The notes under the pieces: generated by a model
Told to the model about the DNA's origin: nothing
The model's database searches: none
The model's input: the letters and a program-made list of their open reading frames with translations, nothing else
Shown here: positions 1-8,424 of the stretch, piece by piece
How positions within the stretch are numbered: position 1 is the stretch's first letter
How the letters are laid out: every line of letters begins with the position of its first letter
Made by a program: the position numbers and the translations under genes
DNA from: Streptomyces sp. NBC_01775
Lineage (GTDB): Bacteria > Actinomycetota > Actinomycetes > Streptomycetales > Streptomycetaceae
DNA length: 64,000 bases
Direction: 5' to 3'
Assembly (NCBI RefSeq): GCF_035917675.1
Contig: NZ_CP109104.1
Span: 5,828,001-5,892,000 of the forward strand

Positions 1-21
1 CACGCCCCGCACCTGAGCCGT

Positions 22-81
22 ACGGCCCTCCGCACGGCCTTCCGTACGGTCTCCCACACGGCCTCCCGCACAGCCTTCCGG
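22..81. repeat. five degenerate 12-bp tandem units
   Basis: Five consecutive 12-bp units of the form ACGGCCYTCCGY (the last begins ACAG) occupy the left edge. Read on the minus strand they give a basic amphipathic run with Val-Arg at regular spacing. This could be the start of a divergent gene that leaves the window, but no start or function can be fixed from so little sequence. Confidence 0.5.
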
Positions 82-157
82 GCCCGGTCCCGAAGGGGTG
101 ACGTAGGCCACCGCCCATGCCTGACGTGTCCCCGGCGCATGAGTACCCTTGGATTGC

Positions 158-460
158 ATGAGCACTCTTGAGCCCGAGCGCGGGGCGGGCACCGGCACAC
201 TCGTCGAGCCGACCCCGCAGACATCACACGGTGACGGCGACCACGAGCGGTTCGCCCACTACGTCCAGAAGGACAAGATCATGGCGAGCGCCATGGAGGG
301 TACGCCCGTGGTCGCGCTCTGCGGGAAGGTCTGGGTCCCGGGCCGCGACCCGAAGAAGTACCCGGTCTGTCCCATGTGCAAGGAGATCTACGAGACGATG
401 GGCGCCGACGGCGGCAAGAACAACGGCAAGGACGGCGGCAAGGGCGGCGACAAGAAGTAG
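158..460 (+). CDS. DUF3039 family protein
   Basis: Small soluble protein of 100 residues, recognised as the actinobacterial DUF3039 family, whose function is unknown. The central part is conserved (FAHYV near residue 34, then ALCGKVW and CPMCKEIYE). Three cysteines in the LCGK and CPMC motifs, with a nearby histidine, look like a small metal-binding knuckle; that is inference. The C-terminus is a Gly/Lys/Asn/Asp tail (GGKNNGKDGGKGGDKK) that is probably disordered. The ATG at 158 is preferred over an in-frame TTG at 149 because family members begin close to this point. The gene stands alone and is followed by a strong hairpin terminator. Confidence 0.85.
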   Translation: MSTLEPERGAGTGTLVEPTPQTSHGDGDHERFAHYVQKDKIMASAMEGTPVVALCGKVWVPGRDPKKYPVCPMCKEIYETMGADGGKNNGKDGGKGGDKK

Positions 461-527
461 CCCACGGGCTCCCGGGGCCCGCCCCACCGGGCCGCTCGCC
501 GCTCGCCGGCCCCGCGCGCTCATACAC

Positions 528-567
528 CGCGCCCCGGCCCGCCCCTGAGAGGGCGGGCCGGGGCGCG
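528..567. terminator. bidirectional hairpin terminator
   Basis: A perfect 17-bp inverted repeat (left arm CGCGCCCCGGCCCGCCC) with a 6-nt loop CTGAGA lies between two convergent genes. There is no U-tract, as is common in streptomycetes. It probably serves both the DUF3039 gene and the hydrolase. Confidence 0.8.
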
Positions 568-574
568 TCGTGCG

Positions 575-1426
575 TCACTGGCGCCCGGCCAGCTCCGCCA
601 GGATGGTGGCCGCCTGTTGGGGGCGGATCAGGAACCCGACGTGGCTGCTGTCGATCGAGTGCACGTCGAAGGGGTTGTCCGGGGTGAGGGCGTCGCCTTC
701 CTTGATGAAGCGGTCCTGAAGCGCAAGCGGTATGGACCTGTCCTGGGTCAGCCGGAGGTAGCTGCGAGGAATCCGGCCCCAGGTGTCGGCGTGGGCACGG
801 TCGGTCGCGGTTCCGGCATCCAGGCTCTCGTCGGGTTCGAGGGTGTTGAGATAGCTGAGGAACTCCTGGTCGGTGCCGTCCGCGTGTATCGCGGACTTCA
901 GCGCGGAGAGCAGTTCGGGATCGGCGGTGCGCCAGTTCATCCGGAGCACGCCGAGTTCGGCGGGGTTGCCGACCAGCACTCCCGCGGTCTCGTTGAGGGC
1001 GCTGGCCGCGTACTCGGGTGTCTGCATGTATTCGGCCGGGGTCAGGTCCACGCAGCACCAGGAGGATATGTAGACGATCCGGTCGATCAGGTCGGGGATC
1101 GCGTTGCCGACTCCAGTGAGGGTGAATCCGCCTCGGCTGTGCCCGACGAGGATCACCGGCCCGTGCTCGGCGGCTCGACGCACGATGCCGACCACGTGCT
1201 CGACGGCGTCGGAGAGCGTGACGCCGGTGAGCGCAGCCGGTGCGGCGGTCAGCGCGGCGAGGTCTTGAGGTGCTTGGTAAGAGGCGGAGAACGCCGCGCC
1301 GAAACCATGTCCGGGCAGATCGACGGCGAGCGTGCGATGCCCGAGCAGGGCGAGTTCGCGCTGGAGCGGTGCCCAGGTGAAAGAGTTGCTGTTCGAGCCG
1401 TGTACGAACACGAAGGTGGGAGTCAC
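575..1426 (-). CDS. alpha/beta fold hydrolase
   Basis: Cytoplasmic alpha/beta hydrolase of 283 residues. It starts at GTG directly before the first beta strand (TPTFVFVHG), which supplies the oxyanion-hole HG. The nucleophile elbow is VGHSRGG with Ser97, and a C-terminal DSSHVGF segment carries the likely catalytic His. The middle region (SWCCVDLTPAEYM) matches the group often annotated as EstB or salicylate-esterase-like hydrolases. Substrate unknown. A longer open frame runs upstream but has no homology-like sequence and no signal peptide, so the short start is chosen. It is convergent with the DUF3039 gene; the MerR-controlled operon starts about 240 bp away in the other direction. Confidence 0.82.
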   Translation of the reverse strand: MTPTFVFVHGSNSNSFTWAPLQRELALLGHRTLAVDLPGHGFGAAFSASYQAPQDLAALTAAPAALTGVTLSDAVEHVVGIVRRAAEHGPVILVGHSRGGFTLTGVGNAIPDLIDRIVYISSWCCVDLTPAEYMQTPEYAASALNETAGVLVGNPAELGVLRMNWRTADPELLSALKSAIHADGTDQEFLSYLNTLEPDESLDAGTATDRAHADTWGRIPRSYLRLTQDRSIPLALQDRFIKEGDALTPDNPFDVHSIDSSHVGFLIRPQQAATILAELAGRQ

Positions 1427-1629
1427 GTCGCCATCCTGGCACCGGCGTTGGGAATCCACGCGGAGTTTCCAGCTGTCGCCGGCAGCCGTCGGCCGGTCGG
1501 CCGTGGGCGGCCGGACCCTCTCAAGCTCCCGTTCCAGCTGCGCGAACCGGGCCCCGCTGAGCCTGGACAGCGACGCCGGGCCGCCGGGCAGGCCGTCCCG
1601 GACGGCCGCTCGCGCACACCCCTGCGGGC

Positions 1630-1654
1630 TTGACCCTGCACCACGGTGCAGGGT
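1630..1654 (+). promoter_or_regulatory. MerR-type operator/promoter
   Basis: A TTGACC -35-like hexamer (1630-1635) runs directly into a perfect inverted repeat, ACCCTGCAC-CACG-GTGCAGGGT (1633-1654). The translation start follows 15 bases later. A dyad filling the spacer just after the -35 is the typical arrangement for MerR-activated promoters, and a MerR gene is the second gene of this operon, so autoregulation is likely. No convincing -10 hexamer is visible, so the transcript may be leaderless or nearly so. Confidence 0.7.
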
Positions 1655-1668
1655 GCACCGTTGCCGCC

Positions 1669-2172
1669 ATGACGCACCCGACGCGCCTGACGCACCCGAC
1701 CCGGCCGACGTCCCCGACACGGGCGGCGCCCCCGAACCGCCGTCTGAGGACCGACCCCGTCCGGATCGGCGCCCTGTACGACCTCGCCGTCGCGCCCGTG
1801 TTCGCGACCCCCTGGACCGCCGGGCTCGCCATTGACGGGGTCCGCTCCCTGCACACCGCCCTTGGCCTGCCGGGGCGCGCCCCCGGCGAGTTCGCGCCTG
1901 AGCACCTGTTGTTCGTCACTTTCTTCGGCGTCCTGGTGACGATGTGGGCGGTGGTGCGCCTGATGCGTGGCGACGCGGTCACCGCCGCCGCCGACACCGC
2001 TGGACGGGCGGCCTTCGCCTTGCTGATGATGTGTGCCCTGGCCGCCGGTGCGACACCCGTGCTGGTGGTCTTCCTCGTGGTCGAGGTCGGCTTCCTGCTT
2101 GCGCAGGGATGGCAGCTGATCCGGGCACGGCGAGCAAGCGACCTCAGCCCCCGGGAGACTGTGACCTCATGA
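1669..2172 (+). CDS. small multipass membrane protein
   Basis: Protein of 167 residues with a Thr/Pro-rich N-terminus (repeated THPTR) followed by about four hydrophobic segments. The clearest are around LLFVTFFGVLVTMWAVV and the pair AFALLMMCALAAGA / VLVVFLVVEVGFLL. It is not a family I can name. The ATG at 1669 lies just downstream of the MerR-type palindrome. The stop overlaps the start of the MerR gene (ATGA), so the two are translationally coupled. The context suggests an inner-membrane protein whose level responds to the same signal as the regulator. Confidence 0.75.
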   Translation: MTHPTRLTHPTRPTSPTRAAPPNRRLRTDPVRIGALYDLAVAPVFATPWTAGLAIDGVRSLHTALGLPGRAPGEFAPEHLLFVTFFGVLVTMWAVVRLMRGDAVTAAADTAGRAAFALLMMCALAAGATPVLVVFLVVEVGFLLAQGWQLIRARRASDLSPRETVTS

Positions 2173-2612
2173 CACCGATCGAGGCCGCCCGCGCCGCCGG
2201 CGTGCCGGTGAGCACGCTGCGCTATTACGAGCGGCGTGGGTTTCTCTCCCCCGAGCGGGAGCCATGCTCCGGCTACCGCCGCTACGCGGAGGGCGACGTC
2301 CGCCGCGTCCGCTTTGTGCAGCGGGCGCAGCGGCTGGGGTTCGGCATGGGGGACGTCGCGGCCTTCCTGGCGCTTTCGGAGGAGGGCCTCGTCCCGTCCT
2401 CGCGCCTGCGCACCGTCGTCGACGCCAAGCTCGCGGACCTCGACGCGCGCATCGCCGGCCTTACGCGGATGCGCGCGGCCCTCGCGGCGCTGGCCGACGA
2501 GGACGCGGATGCCGCCGCGGACGGCGGCTGCGCATGCCCCGTCGAGGCGGCGCTGGTCGGGGCGGGACCGGGGACCGAGTCCGACCCGGCCGGTGACCAC
2601 GGCGTGCTGTGA
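2169..2612 (+). CDS. MerR family transcriptional regulator
   Basis: Regulator of 147 residues. The N-terminal winged HTH is clear (AARAAGVPVSTLRYYERRGFLSP, then SGYRRY), followed by a dimerisation coiled coil of about 50 residues. A C-terminal GGCACP motif places two cysteines where metal- or thiol-sensing MerR proteins hold their ligands, and another cysteine (Cys37) precedes the SGYRRY wing. The cysteine pattern is not that of SoxR, so the inducer is open: a metal or a reactive species is plausible. It is coupled by an ATGA overlap to the membrane protein and probably acts on the palindrome at 1633-1654. Confidence 0.85.
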   Translation: MTPIEAARAAGVPVSTLRYYERRGFLSPEREPCSGYRRYAEGDVRRVRFVQRAQRLGFGMGDVAAFLALSEEGLVPSSRLRTVVDAKLADLDARIAGLTRMRAALAALADEDADAAADGGCACPVEAALVGAGPGTESDPAGDHGVL

Positions 2613-2728
2613 GGCGGCCCCTGGGACGAACCGTTCGGGTAGGACGAACCGTTCGCGCCGAAGCCGCCCGCAGCGCGCGGCACGGCGCGAGCGGCCCCTG
2701 TGGCGTTGCCTGCCGGTACGGTCGTCGG

Positions 2729-3178
2729 GTGGAGCCGAAGAGGTCGAACGAGTGCCCGTTGCACGGTGCCGGTGAGCGTCCTGACCACTTGGTCGGGCGG
2801 CGCCTTGAGCGGGTGGTCGCTGCGTGGCATCGCCTTGGTACGGAGGCGCCGTCCGGGCCGCTGGACGTGTGGCTGATCGACAGCGAGGCGGTTGCCACGC
2901 ACGTCACAACCGGTTCGGACTGGTGCTTGATCGTGGAGACTTCGGCCCCCTTCGAGGGATACGACATGGCGGAGTCCGGCCGCGTCGAGGTGGCGCCGAT
3001 CAGCGGCGAGACGGCGTTCGCGGATCACCTCGGCGAGGCGATTCTGGCGGTCAGGGAAGAGGGAACCCCGGATACCCCGGGCAGCGGACGGCGCGCGCTG
3101 GAGATCACCTTCGAATCCGGACGCGTTCGATGTGAGACCTGGTCCGGAGACCTTTGCCTTTCGCCTTCCCCGGACTGA
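2729..3178 (+). CDS. conserved hypothetical protein
   Basis: Hydrophilic protein of 149 residues starting at GTG. Its composition is acidic with an alternating beta-like pattern (LDVWLIDSEAVATHV, WCLIVETSAPFEGYDM). No signal peptide, transmembrane segment or catalytic motif is visible. Codon use fits a real gene. It may be of the small immunity-protein type, but this is only an impression. It lies 116 bp downstream of the MerR gene on the same strand. Confidence 0.6.
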   Translation: MEPKRSNECPLHGAGERPDHLVGRRLERVVAAWHRLGTEAPSGPLDVWLIDSEAVATHVTTGSDWCLIVETSAPFEGYDMAESGRVEVAPISGETAFADHLGEAILAVREEGTPDTPGSGRRALEITFESGRVRCETWSGDLCLSPSPD

Positions 3179-3195
3179 CACCGTCGGCCGCGGCG

Positions 3196-3417
3196 TCAGC
3201 CGTGGGCCAGCAGCTCCCGTAGCGCCGTCCCGATGAAAGCGGCTGAATCCGGCTCGGCCCCGCTGTTGGCGACGTGGCCCCGGATGCCGGGGACGGTGCT
3301 CTCGCCCCATGGGGTCCACCCCGCGACCGGTTCCGCCGGCAGGTGACGGAGGTTCCAGCCGTGGAACTTCGACGCGGGCGGTCCTGGCATGGCGTGACGT
3401 CGGGCCGCCGCGGGCAC
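3196..3417 (-). CDS. short hypothetical protein or gene remnant
   Basis: A 73-codon minus-strand frame ends just after the preceding convergent gene. The C-terminal two thirds look protein-like (FHGWNL, GWTPWGESTVPG, AAFIGTALRELL). It could be the tail of a decayed larger gene, because no good ribosome binding site precedes the ATG. An internal ATG nine codons in is also possible. Confidence 0.35.
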   Translation of the reverse strand: MPAAARRHAMPGPPASKFHGWNLRHLPAEPVAGWTPWGESTVPGIRGHVANSGAEPDSAAFIGTALRELLAHG

Positions 3418-3590
3418 TTCCGGACCTGGTGCGGCATGAGCATGGCGCTAGCATGCCTCGTGCGTCCTGGTGCGTCTTGGCGCCTCTCAGCGCGGCTCGT
3501 GCGTCTCAGCGCGCCGCGCTACGTCTCGGCGTCTTCCGCGTGTCCGATGCCGTCCGATGCCCGTCCCCCTCTCTTGGAGAAAGCCGACTG

Positions 3591-3806
3591 ATGTCCAAAC
3601 TGCTGCGCCGTGCTCGTAGGCTGCCGGTTCCGCCGGCGAATCCCTATGGGGCGCATCCCGGCGCGGGGTGGGCTCCGCCACCGCCGTTGGCGGGTGCGCG
3701 GCCCCGCAAGGGGATGAGCACAGGAGGGCGGGTCTTCGGCACGCTCGCGCTCAGTTTTCTGGTCTATGCGTTCGTCGGCGCCCCGGTTCTCCGCTGGCTG
3801 TTTTGA
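3591..3806 (+). CDS. single-pass small membrane protein
   Basis: Protein of 71 residues with a strong Shine-Dalgarno (GGAGAAAG, 8 bases upstream of the ATG). The N-terminus is basic (KLLRRARR), the middle is Pro/Ala/Gly-rich, and one C-terminal hydrophobic segment (LALSFLVYAFVGAPVL) ends at residue 71, so it is tail-anchored. No family recognised. Confidence 0.6.
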   Translation: MSKLLRRARRLPVPPANPYGAHPGAGWAPPPPLAGARPRKGMSTGGRVFGTLALSFLVYAFVGAPVLRWLF

Positions 3807-3890
3807 GCCTTCCGCAGAACCGGCGGGCGGTCCGGCAGCACGAAATTCGCCATCACGAAATTCACATCACGAAAGGCGCGAGGTCAACGG

Positions 3891-5243
3891 ATGGGGCACG
3901 GGGCGGGGGCGGGCGAGCCTGTGACGACGGGTGAGACCGAGGGAGCGGACCCGGTGGAGGAGCAGGCGGCACCCGGACAGGCACCAGGACAAGGACCCGG
4001 ACAGGGGCCTGGGCAAGGGCCGAGGCAGGAGCCCTGGCAAGCGCCCAGCGAGGTCGAACAGCGGCTCTACGAGGCGAAGTCGCGCATGGACTGGGCCGCG
4101 TACATGGACGTGCTGGCCGGTGAATACCTCTACCACGCCGCCTCCCGCCCGTGGCTGGACGCCAACCCGGGCAGGGTCCGCCTCACCGCCGTCTGGCGCC
4201 CGGAGATACAGGCCCTGTGCGCGGCCGTGTTCACCACGGCCATGCTCCCGGCGCCGCTCGAAGACCCGGTGTTCTTCTCCGAGGACCTGGGCTGGTACGC
4301 CCGGCAGTGGCAGCCGTCCGACCCGCCGTGGCTGGCCGTCAATCCGGGCTCGCCGTGCGAGGCGTACTTCCCGGCGGGCCGCGTGTACTGCGACCTGTGG
4401 CGGCAGCACGCGGACCGTGTGTCCCTCAACAGCGACCTGATGTCGCTGCGCACCCTGCGGCTCGGCGGCCCGCGCACCGGCGCCGTCGCGCACGGGCTGG
4501 CCTGCGGCGCCCTGCTGCGCGTACGGAACGGCATGTACTGGAACGCCATGGCGTGCCACGCCATGGGCTATACAGACGCGAAGCAGTCCCTGGGCCGGTG
4601 GTGGAGCATCACCACCCGCGAGCAGTGGCGCGAGTCCCAGGAGGAGCTGCTGCGCAACGAGATGTCCAGCCCCGTATGGGACTTCGCGTTCCGTGTCCGC
4701 CGCGGCCTCTTCCACGACTTCGGCGGCCCGGTGCCCGCGGAGCACTGGCGGGAGGCCGCCGAACGGGTGCTGCGGCGCCAGGCCGCCACCACCATCACGC
4801 TCTCCCCCGACGGTGTGACCCGCTCCGAGGGAGCGGGCGAAGCCGAGCTGGAGCACCAGGTGGCGGGCGTGAAGCGGCTGATCGGGCGCGTGACCCGCTA
4901 CGAGGCCCGCTTCCGCGCCGACGGGCTGCTGGCTGAGGGCCGCTGCGTCACCTCGGTCGCGGCCTGGGACTACGGCCGCGCCCCGAACGTCGCCCGCTCC
5001 GCGCTCGGCGCGCGCCTGTGCACCCTGGAGGAGGCGGAAGCGGCCGTCGTCCGCGCGGGGCGGGTGAGCGCGGTCGAGTACAAGACATGGGAGGACTTCT
5101 CCGCCGCGCTCATCCTCGGACGCTGTCTCCACTTCGACGACGAGGAGTTCGGCTCCTGGTATCAGGAGGCACTCGAAGCGCACCGCATCCTCACGACGGA
5201 CCCCACGAGCCCCTGGCGCACCATCCCCTTCCGTGCCGCGTGA
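3891..5243 (+). CDS. DUF1266 domain protein
   Basis: Protein of 450 residues. The first 50 are a low-complexity linker rich in Gly/Pro/Gln (tandem GQGP). The rest is globular and Trp/Arg-rich. The C-terminal part (about 270-445) matches DUF1266 as found in streptomycetes: AWDYGRAPNVAR, YKTWEDFSAALILGR, SWYQEALEAHRILT and the terminal SPWRTIPF. DUF1266 proteins have no established role; some are neighbours of contact-dependent or toxin-like loci, which is not evident here. The start has no strong ribosome binding site, so an inner start cannot be excluded. Confidence 0.8.
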   Translation: MGHGAGAGEPVTTGETEGADPVEEQAAPGQAPGQGPGQGPGQGPRQEPWQAPSEVEQRLYEAKSRMDWAAYMDVLAGEYLYHAASRPWLDANPGRVRLTAVWRPEIQALCAAVFTTAMLPAPLEDPVFFSEDLGWYARQWQPSDPPWLAVNPGSPCEAYFPAGRVYCDLWRQHADRVSLNSDLMSLRTLRLGGPRTGAVAHGLACGALLRVRNGMYWNAMACHAMGYTDAKQSLGRWWSITTREQWRESQEELLRNEMSSPVWDFAFRVRRGLFHDFGGPVPAEHWREAAERVLRRQAATTITLSPDGVTRSEGAGEAELEHQVAGVKRLIGRVTRYEARFRADGLLAEGRCVTSVAAWDYGRAPNVARSALGARLCTLEEAEAAVVRAGRVSAVEYKTWEDFSAALILGRCLHFDDEEFGSWYQEALEAHRILTTDPTSPWRTIPFRAA

Positions 5244-5416
5244 CACGGAAGTGACCTTCAGAGCCAATTCAAGGCTGCCCTCTACCGGTGAGATCACGAA
5301 TCCGCACTTTGAGCATTAAGGCGCCCAAGGCACCCCGGACAAAAGCTCGTCTCTATCCGCAACCACGCTGCTACGGTCAGGTGTACGACAGTCACCTGCC
5401 CCACAGGGAGCGCGCC

Positions 5417-6121
5417 GTGCAACTCGCCCGCCATGCCGTCTCGTTGGCTGCCCTCGCGGCCGTCTCCTCACTGGTGCTCACCGGGTGCGGCGGAGGTGAC
5501 GACGGTGGCGGCAAGGACGACAAGATCGAGGGTGCGGGGTCCCCGAAGGGGAAGCAGAAGCCGAGCGACGGCGAGCAGGCGGGCGCCGGTTCCGGCGCCA
5601 AGGACAGGCCGGGTGACTTCCGCACCTCCGACATCAAGCTCCCGTCCGATCTCGACCTCGTCTTCGACTGGCAAAAGCCCTCCGATCCGGACAAGGCCGC
5701 CGCGCTGGACGGCGCCGCGGACTATATGCGGGCGCTGATGCACGGCACGGTGAAGCAGGACCCGAAGGATCCGGTGTTGGGGGAGCACACCGTGCCGTTG
5801 CAGAGTGCGCAGGAATACGCGAGCGGCATGGTTGAGGAGAGCAGTAAGCGCGGTTACTCCTTGACAGGGCAGGAGCGGTACTACAAAGAGCAGGTCGGTG
5901 AAGTGGCGAAGGGGAAGCTCGCCGAGGTCTCCTACTGTGCGAACCAGGCCAAGCTATTCAGTAAGAAAGTCAAAACGGGCAAGGTGGTGCGCAACAGTCC
6001 GTCGGACAACAGCTACCTGCTCTTCGAACTGGTCATGCAGAAACCGTCCACGCCGGGCGGACCGTGGAAAGCACGAACGGTCGAGGTGACAGAGGGGGCG
6101 GTGGAAAAGTGCGGAGGCTGA
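5417..6121 (+). CDS. secreted lipoprotein
   Basis: Lipoprotein of 234 residues. It starts at GTG behind AGGGAG. The signal peptide ends in the lipobox LTGC with the lipidated Cys at residue 24, followed by a Gly/Asp/Lys linker. The mature domain is unrecognised (FDWQKPSDPDKAAALDGAADYM, then SLTGQERYY and TVEVTEGAVEKC). It overlaps the next gene by 13 bases in another frame, so the two are probably co-translated and may act together outside the membrane. Confidence 0.8.
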   Translation: MQLARHAVSLAALAAVSSLVLTGCGGGDDGGGKDDKIEGAGSPKGKQKPSDGEQAGAGSGAKDRPGDFRTSDIKLPSDLDLVFDWQKPSDPDKAAALDGAADYMRALMHGTVKQDPKDPVLGEHTVPLQSAQEYASGMVEESSKRGYSLTGQERYYKEQVGEVAKGKLAEVSYCANQAKLFSKKVKTGKVVRNSPSDNSYLLFELVMQKPSTPGGPWKARTVEVTEGAVEKCGG

Positions 6122-7164
6122 AGGCCAGGGCACTCTTAATCTCCGGGGGCCTTGCAACGGCCATCGTGTCGGGGACAACGCCGATCGCGTACGCCGACGT
6201 CGACTTCGGCCGAGGCTCCCAGAAGGGTGAGCTGAAGGACCAGAAACTCGGTGCGGGCGCGTCGCAAGAAATCCGATTCTCCGGCGGCGCAAAAGCCAAA
6301 GGACCCCGTGGTGGCGGCAACCTCAGAGTCGGGGGCGGCGACTGGTCGCCGCCCCCGTGCTGGTACGCGCCCACGTACACCCCCAAGCAGCTCAAGAAGA
6401 AGGTCGCCGACTCCCCCTACTCGCTGACCGGGCGGGCCCCGGACAATGGGCGGAAGAAGCAGGAGATCGACGAGTCGATCAGGGATCGCTACACCTCCGG
6501 CGAGTACAAGGACTTCAACCTCAAGAAACAGGACGAGGGCACCTTCTGGGCCGCCGTGCCCAACCCCGACGAAAAGGACGCCGCGAAGCGCGAATCCTGC
6601 ACGGATCTGCCGTTCTGGGTCAAGAAAGGCGAAAGGCCCACGAGGCCGGACGCGATCAGCCCCAAAATCCTGGCAGGACTCGCCTACGAGGCGATCCGCG
6701 TACCCGACACCAGAGTCGAGCTGAACCCGAAACAGCGCCAGACGGTCAACCTGCCCACCTGGGCCTGGCTCGACAAAGGCACCTTCACTCCGCTGTCGGT
6801 CACCGCATCCGTCGACCTGGGTGCCGGAGAGGAAATCTCCGCGACGACAACGGCGAAACCCGACACGCTCCGCCTCCAGCCCGGCACCGACGACGCCACT
6901 CTCCACCCCGCATCAGGCGAATGCCCCCGCAACAGCAAAGGCGGCATCGGTACCCCTTACACCAAGGGCAATGCCAAAAACACCCCACCCTGCGGAGTGA
7001 CCTACCAACGCGCCACCCACGACAACGGCACCTACCCCCTCAAGGCCACGCTCTCCTGGAAAGCCTCCTGGCACGGTACCGACGACACCGGCGCCACCCT
7101 CCCCGACGGCGAATTCGGCACCCAGCGCAACATCACCGTCCACGAAGTCCAATCCATCAACTGA
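6109..7164 (+). CDS. secreted protein of unknown function
   Basis: Protein of 351 residues starting at GTG, inside the 3' end of the lipoprotein gene. A signal peptide (RRLKARALLISGG ... AYADVDF) has a likely Ala-Asp-type cleavage site near residue 30. The mature part has four regularly placed cysteines and a Trp/Pro-rich segment (GDWSPPPCWYAP), then a beta-rich C-terminal half. Homologues next to a lipoprotein recur in Streptomyces, sometimes with an unsupported ATP/GTP-binding label; no P-loop is visible here. Confidence 0.78.
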   Translation: MRRLKARALLISGGLATAIVSGTTPIAYADVDFGRGSQKGELKDQKLGAGASQEIRFSGGAKAKGPRGGGNLRVGGGDWSPPPCWYAPTYTPKQLKKKVADSPYSLTGRAPDNGRKKQEIDESIRDRYTSGEYKDFNLKKQDEGTFWAAVPNPDEKDAAKRESCTDLPFWVKKGERPTRPDAISPKILAGLAYEAIRVPDTRVELNPKQRQTVNLPTWAWLDKGTFTPLSVTASVDLGAGEEISATTTAKPDTLRLQPGTDDATLHPASGECPRNSKGGIGTPYTKGNAKNTPPCGVTYQRATHDNGTYPLKATLSWKASWHGTDDTGATLPDGEFGTQRNITVHEVQSIN

Positions 7165-7204
7165 GAAGCGGACAATCGCCGAGGCGCAGAGGTCTCGGCA
7201 CACA

Positions 7205-7228
7205 AGGCACAGGCACAGGCACAGGCGC
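7205..7228. repeat. AGGCAC hexamer tract
   Basis: Three perfect AGGCAC hexamers and one AGGCGC lie in the convergent gap after the secreted-protein gene. It is a simple-sequence tract with no coding sense, and a likely slippage site. Confidence 0.6.
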
Positions 7229-7374
7229 AGGATTCTTCCCGACGGCCAGGAGGGCGCGAAGTGCGCGGCGAGGTGATGTCCGGTAGCTCGGTGGGCGCCG
7301 GGCGCTGGGCCTTCATCGTCCACACCTATCCCGAGCCGTACGCGCCCTGAGCCGTAGGCGCCATGGCGCGGGGC

Positions 7375-8223
7375 TCAGCAGTACGGGGCCTGGCCTGTCA
7401 GGGCGTAGGCGACGCTCATGAAGACGCCGAAGAGGCGGAAGAGGGTGGGGAGGTCGGCCGTGGTCCGGATCGTGCGGTCGTCCTCGGCGGAGGGGGCGCG
7501 GGTGACGCCGGGGATGCCGGACAGCTGGGAGGCGACGGAGGCCGACTGCCAGCGGACGGCGAGGGTGTGGGGCGTGGTGTCGGTGGTCCTGGGGGAGTGG
7601 GGGGACACGGCGCGTACGCCCTCCGTCACCGCCTCCTCGATCGCGGCGCGGGCCTCCTCCGCCGGACGCAGTCGCGCGGCGAAGCGGTCCCGGGCGTATT
7701 TCACGGGGGCCGTACGCAGCTCCGGGTCCCACTCGCGGGCCTCGGCGCAGGCCACGTCGTCGCCGGTCAGCGCCACCACGGGGACGCCGAGTGCGGTGGC
7801 TGTCGCGTAGGCGAAGCCGATCTCGCCCATGGGGCGGTCATCGAGCCACATGTCCTCGATCTCGTGGCCCATGAAGCTGTGGCTGAGGACGCCGAGCGCG
7901 CCGGCGCGGGAGTGGTAGCCGACGAACGCGACAGCGTCGAAGCCGGCGTCGAGGTCCTGGAGCATGATCATCGGCTTGGGCCTGCCGCGCACCAGCTCGA
8001 CGCCGGGGTGGAGGTGTTCGACCAGGAGGTTGCGCATCGAGCTGTGCGTGTCGTTGACGACGACCTCGCTCGCACCGCCCGCGAACGCGCCGCGTACGGC
8101 GGCGTTGACGTCCTCGGTCATCATCACCCGGCCGCGCTCGTAGTCCCGGCCGCCCATCTGCACGTCGTCGGCGCCGACCAGACCGGTGACGCCCTCCATG
8201 TCCGCACTGACGTAAACGCGCAC
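7375..8223 (-). CDS. M55 family metallopeptidase (DppA-like D-aminopeptidase)
   Basis: Protein of 282 residues, matching zinc aminopeptidases of family M55, which include D-amino-acid-releasing DppA. The N-terminal SADMEG motif gives Asp8 and Glu10 as zinc ligands. NDTHSSM and GYHSRAG supply the conserved histidines, and a Glu follows in the HSFMGHEIEDMWLDD segment. Length and motif order are normal for the family. There is no signal peptide, so it acts in the cytoplasm, probably on D-Ala-containing or cell-wall-derived peptides. No peptide transporter is adjacent. Confidence 0.9.
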   Translation of the reverse strand: MRVYVSADMEGVTGLVGADDVQMGGRDYERGRVMMTEDVNAAVRGAFAGGASEVVVNDTHSSMRNLLVEHLHPGVELVRGRPKPMIMLQDLDAGFDAVAFVGYHSRAGALGVLSHSFMGHEIEDMWLDDRPMGEIGFAYATATALGVPVVALTGDDVACAEAREWDPELRTAPVKYARDRFAARLRPAEEARAAIEEAVTEGVRAVSPHSPRTTDTTPHTLAVRWQSASVASQLSGIPGVTRAPSAEDDRTIRTTADLPTLFRLFGVFMSVAYALTGQAPYC

Positions 8224-8311
8224 GCCACCCGCCTCCGTTCTCGCCCGTCGCGCCCCCTACGGACGCTTACGCCTTACGGGCATCACAGATAGCTTCTCAC
8301 CCCATCCATTT

Positions 8312-8407
8312 CGCCCTCCGTCCGGCAAGGGACTACGCCCTCCGTCCGGCAAGGGACTACGCCCTCCGTCCGGCAAGGGACTACGCCATCCGTCCGGCAA
8401 GGGGCTA
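8312..8407. repeat. four 24-bp tandem repeats
   Basis: Four head-to-tail 24-bp units begin CGCCCTCCGTCCGGCAAGGG. The first three are identical and the fourth differs at two positions. They lie between the 5' end of the M55 peptidase gene and the 3' end of the GlxA-type regulator gene. No unique spacers are present, so this is not CRISPR-like. The near identity means recent expansion. Confidence 0.9.
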
Positions 8408-8424
8408 CTGGGCACCGCGCCGCC

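Noticed and set aside
3867..5297. 476-codon minus-strand open frame opposite the DUF1266 gene
   Set aside because: Composition is antisense-like and the plus strand has the conserved DUF1266 sequence.
8312..8407. CRISPR-like array
   Set aside because: The units are contiguous with no unique spacers, and no cas genes occur in the window.
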